A stretch of 64,000 nucleotides of DNA from Saccopteryx bilineata (Eukaryota; Chordata; Mammalia; Chiroptera; Emballonuridae): contig NC_089495.1 in the NCBI RefSeq assembly GCF_036850765.1, forward strand, positions 123,403,033 through 123,467,032. The letters are read 5' to 3'. Made by a program: the position numbers and the translations under genes. The notes beneath the pieces are model-generated. The model ran no database searches, was not told the origin of the DNA, and saw only the letters and a list, made by a program, of their open reading frames with translations. Positions 50,101 through 53,100 of the stretch are shown piece by piece. Numbering within the stretch: the stretch's first letter is position 1; each line of letters starts with the position of its first letter.

Positions 50101-53100
50101 TGTCTCTCTCTTCCCCTCCCGCAGCCAAGGCTCCATTGGAGCAAGGATGGCCCAGGCGCTGGGGATGGCTCCTTGGCCTCTGCCCCAGGCGCTGGAGTGG
50201 CTCTGGTTGTGGCAGAGCGATGCCCTGGAGGGGCAGAGCATCGCCCCCTGGTGGACAGAACTTCGCCCCTGGTGGGCGTGCCGGGTGGATCCCGGTTGGG
50301 CGTGTGCGGGAGTCTGTCTGACTGTCTCTCCCTGTTTCCAGCTTCAGAAAAATACAAAAAAAAAAAAAAAAAAAAGAATGTTTAATCAGTCACCCTAGCT
50401 AACAATCCTCTACTCTCCCCACTTATTGGGACGGCCTCTTTCCTCTACCCTGACCATTTGGAGCTCAGAAACAGAGAAACAAAACCGACCCCTTGTCCTT
50501 CCATTCTCTATTCACTTCTCAACCTGCCTCAACCAATCAGGAGCTTTCTACTCGTGTGGGACCACAAGTATGTGTATCTCCCTACTAATTGGACAGAAAC
50601 CTGTACCCTAATCTATCTCACCCCAAATATCAACCTAATCCCAACCCATGAGCCTCTTCCAGTTCCTAGTACACTACCCGTCAATCTAAGGACCAAACGA
50701 GCTGTACAGGTAATCTTTCTTCTTATTGCTTTAGGAATCTCTAAAGAAGTAGGTCTAGGGGCAGGGGGACTGGCCACTTCCCTGTCTTATTCCTACTCTC
50801 TCTCTCTCTCTGAAGCCCAGCGAATTTGTAAACATGGAATCAGTGGTTTCACACAAACTGGGTGTCTTCACTATTGCCTTTCATTAATCCACTCACTCTC
50901 CTATTTATTTTTCTAACTTTAAAACCGTGCCTTTTACATTTGTTCACTAGTTTCTTACAGAACCGCATGCAGACCTTCGCCAATCAGAAAATTGGAAAAA
51001 TCGACCTAACCTATACACCAACCCTGAAACCTGTGAAACAGAAAAATCTGAAACCCTATATCAGCAAACCTCCTAAATCCTATCTTTCAACCCCTACAGG
51101 TCCCCTAACCCTAAAGCTCTCCCGTATCCCTGAAGAACTAGGAGAACGAATAGCATTCACCTCTTAATGCTTCTTAATCTTTTTATCCTTCACATAGTAA
51201 GGGGACAAGACCGCTGGGTCTTCTTGGCCCAAGAAGAGCCTACAAACGGACATGAAACATTTCTTTTAGCTCAAGCTAACTGCTCTCTCCAGGGCTGCCA
51301 GGAAAAAATATCTCTAACTTTACCATGGAAGAACTTTCACCCCCGCTATACAGCCCTCCTTTTCTCTGCATTCCTGATCTCCAAATACTTGCCCCTTTCT
51401 TTATCAAATTCCTACAGGCCCGGAAGAGAGTAATCTCCAGGACTGCCTACAATCAAATGCTTTTGCAACCCCTACTCCAACTGCCCCGGGGAGAGGTCCA
51501 CGAAGGAGGCCCACTAGGGATAACAGCAGGAAGTAGCTCCAGAAGATGGCTGATCTGAGACAAACCTCCTTCCTGGACCTCATATCTCCTTATTTTTCTT
51601 TTTTTCATTTCTTCCCCTCACCTCTTTTTCTTTTATCATACCACAGAGTTGAGAAATGATGGATACATGAATTTACCAAAACTTCCAAACTGCCCTTTTG
51701 CTATTCTGCTTGGCTATCTGACCCCACCCTTACTGGACTATCATCCCTGAAACAGAAAAGTTCTAGGAAGCTGGTCAGCCACCCTGAGGAGAAGCGTTCC
51801 AAGAAGCCGGTATTGTAAAACTACAGAAGGGAGCATACCAGAACTGCTGACGCAACACACACTTGCTCAAAGCTCTCCCTTTACCCTATAAAAACTTTGC
51901 CTCAGAATCTGTTTGGGTGCACTTTTCCTGGAGTGAGTGCCCCAGCAGGTCTTTCTCCTCTAATAAAGCCTGCACACCTGGTGTTCGAGTGCCATCTCAT
52001 TCTTACATAAATATGATATATGTTTGCTCGCTTATAGTTTGCATTGAGTGTGGGGGGCAGGCTGTAAGCAGAAGGGTCCTTATGGCCTAAGGCTTAGTTT
52101 TAAGACTAAGCTTTTCCCCACATCCTTGACTGATTGCATGATGTGGGTGGTGCACTCTCATGAGGAATCCCATTATGCCTCAGATAAGTGCCTTTGTATC
52201 AGAGACTTCCCTGTTTGTATGTTGGATTAAAGGTTTGATTTCTATACTATAAAGTGGGGCAGGTCGGGAGCTTGCTCTCTCTCTCTTGGTTCCTGAGATT
52301 AGCATTAGAGAGGAGAGCAGAGAAAGGCCATGTGGAGGAGAGGAGAAGTAGCCAAGATGGTAGAGTGCTGAAGGAGAAGCCAGTTTGTGCAGAGTTTGTG
52401 CAGAGAGAAGGAGATGGGGAACAGAGGTGAATAAGTCTGGTGAGCTAGAAACCTTTGATTCTAGGAAACTCGAATTAAGTCAGTCGCTTTGTGAGCACTG
52501 AATGAGTGGGTTTTGGAGCCCAGTGTATGTTTTTACTTGCCTACCGGGTACAAGCTAGGATTAAAGCTAATGGTCCACCAGTTCTTGGCTCTATTGTTTC
52601 ATTACCGTCTATCCGAATCAAATGTGAACCTGCATGGGCCAGGCGGCTGTGATGGTGGCCGTGGCTACTGGCTTTACAGGGGGTCATTATAACACATACA
52701 TAATTTACATATATCCTGGGAATGTAATGCACCTTACCTTTTTATTAATTAAAGTGCATCATCAATAAAAGCTTGAAAATCCCTGCTTGACATTTAGATC
52801 TGAAAGGAATCATGCAAATAAATTATCATAATCCTAGCCCTGGCTGGATAGCTCAGTTGGTTAAAGCAGTGGTCCCCAACCTTTTTTGGGCCACGGACTG
52901 GTTTAATGTCAGAAAATATTTTCACGGACCAGCCGTTAAGGTGGGATGGATAAATCTATGACATGACCGAGACAAGCATCAAGAGTGAGTCTTAGACGGA
53001 TGTAACAGAGGGAATCTGGTCATTTTTTAAAAACAAAACATCGTTCAGACTTAAATATAAATAAAACGGAAATAATGTAAGTTATTCATTCTTTCTCTGT

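Larger units (their letters stand above)
44681..52012 (+). mobile_element. endogenous retrovirus with tRNA-Phe-type primer site, complete LTR-to-LTR
   Basis: A 5-bp duplication TAAAT (44681-44685 and 52008-52012) flanks two LTRs of 354 and 351 bp. Internal order is leader, gag matrix, proline-rich gag, RT, a displaced gag nucleocapsid/protease piece, the integrase end, and env. All genes are broken. Five SINEs are inserted (45651, 46023, 46524, 47472, 49978). It lies in intron 1 in antisense to PRPSAP1. Class I (gamma-like) assignment rests on the gag/env motifs, and the closest known type by primer site would be HERV-F-like. Confidence 0.93.

Noticed and set aside
50458..50916. 153-codon ORF as an intact retroviral envelope
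   Set aside because: It covers only the end of SU and the start of TM, then leaves the frame. The TM ectodomain motifs are missing.
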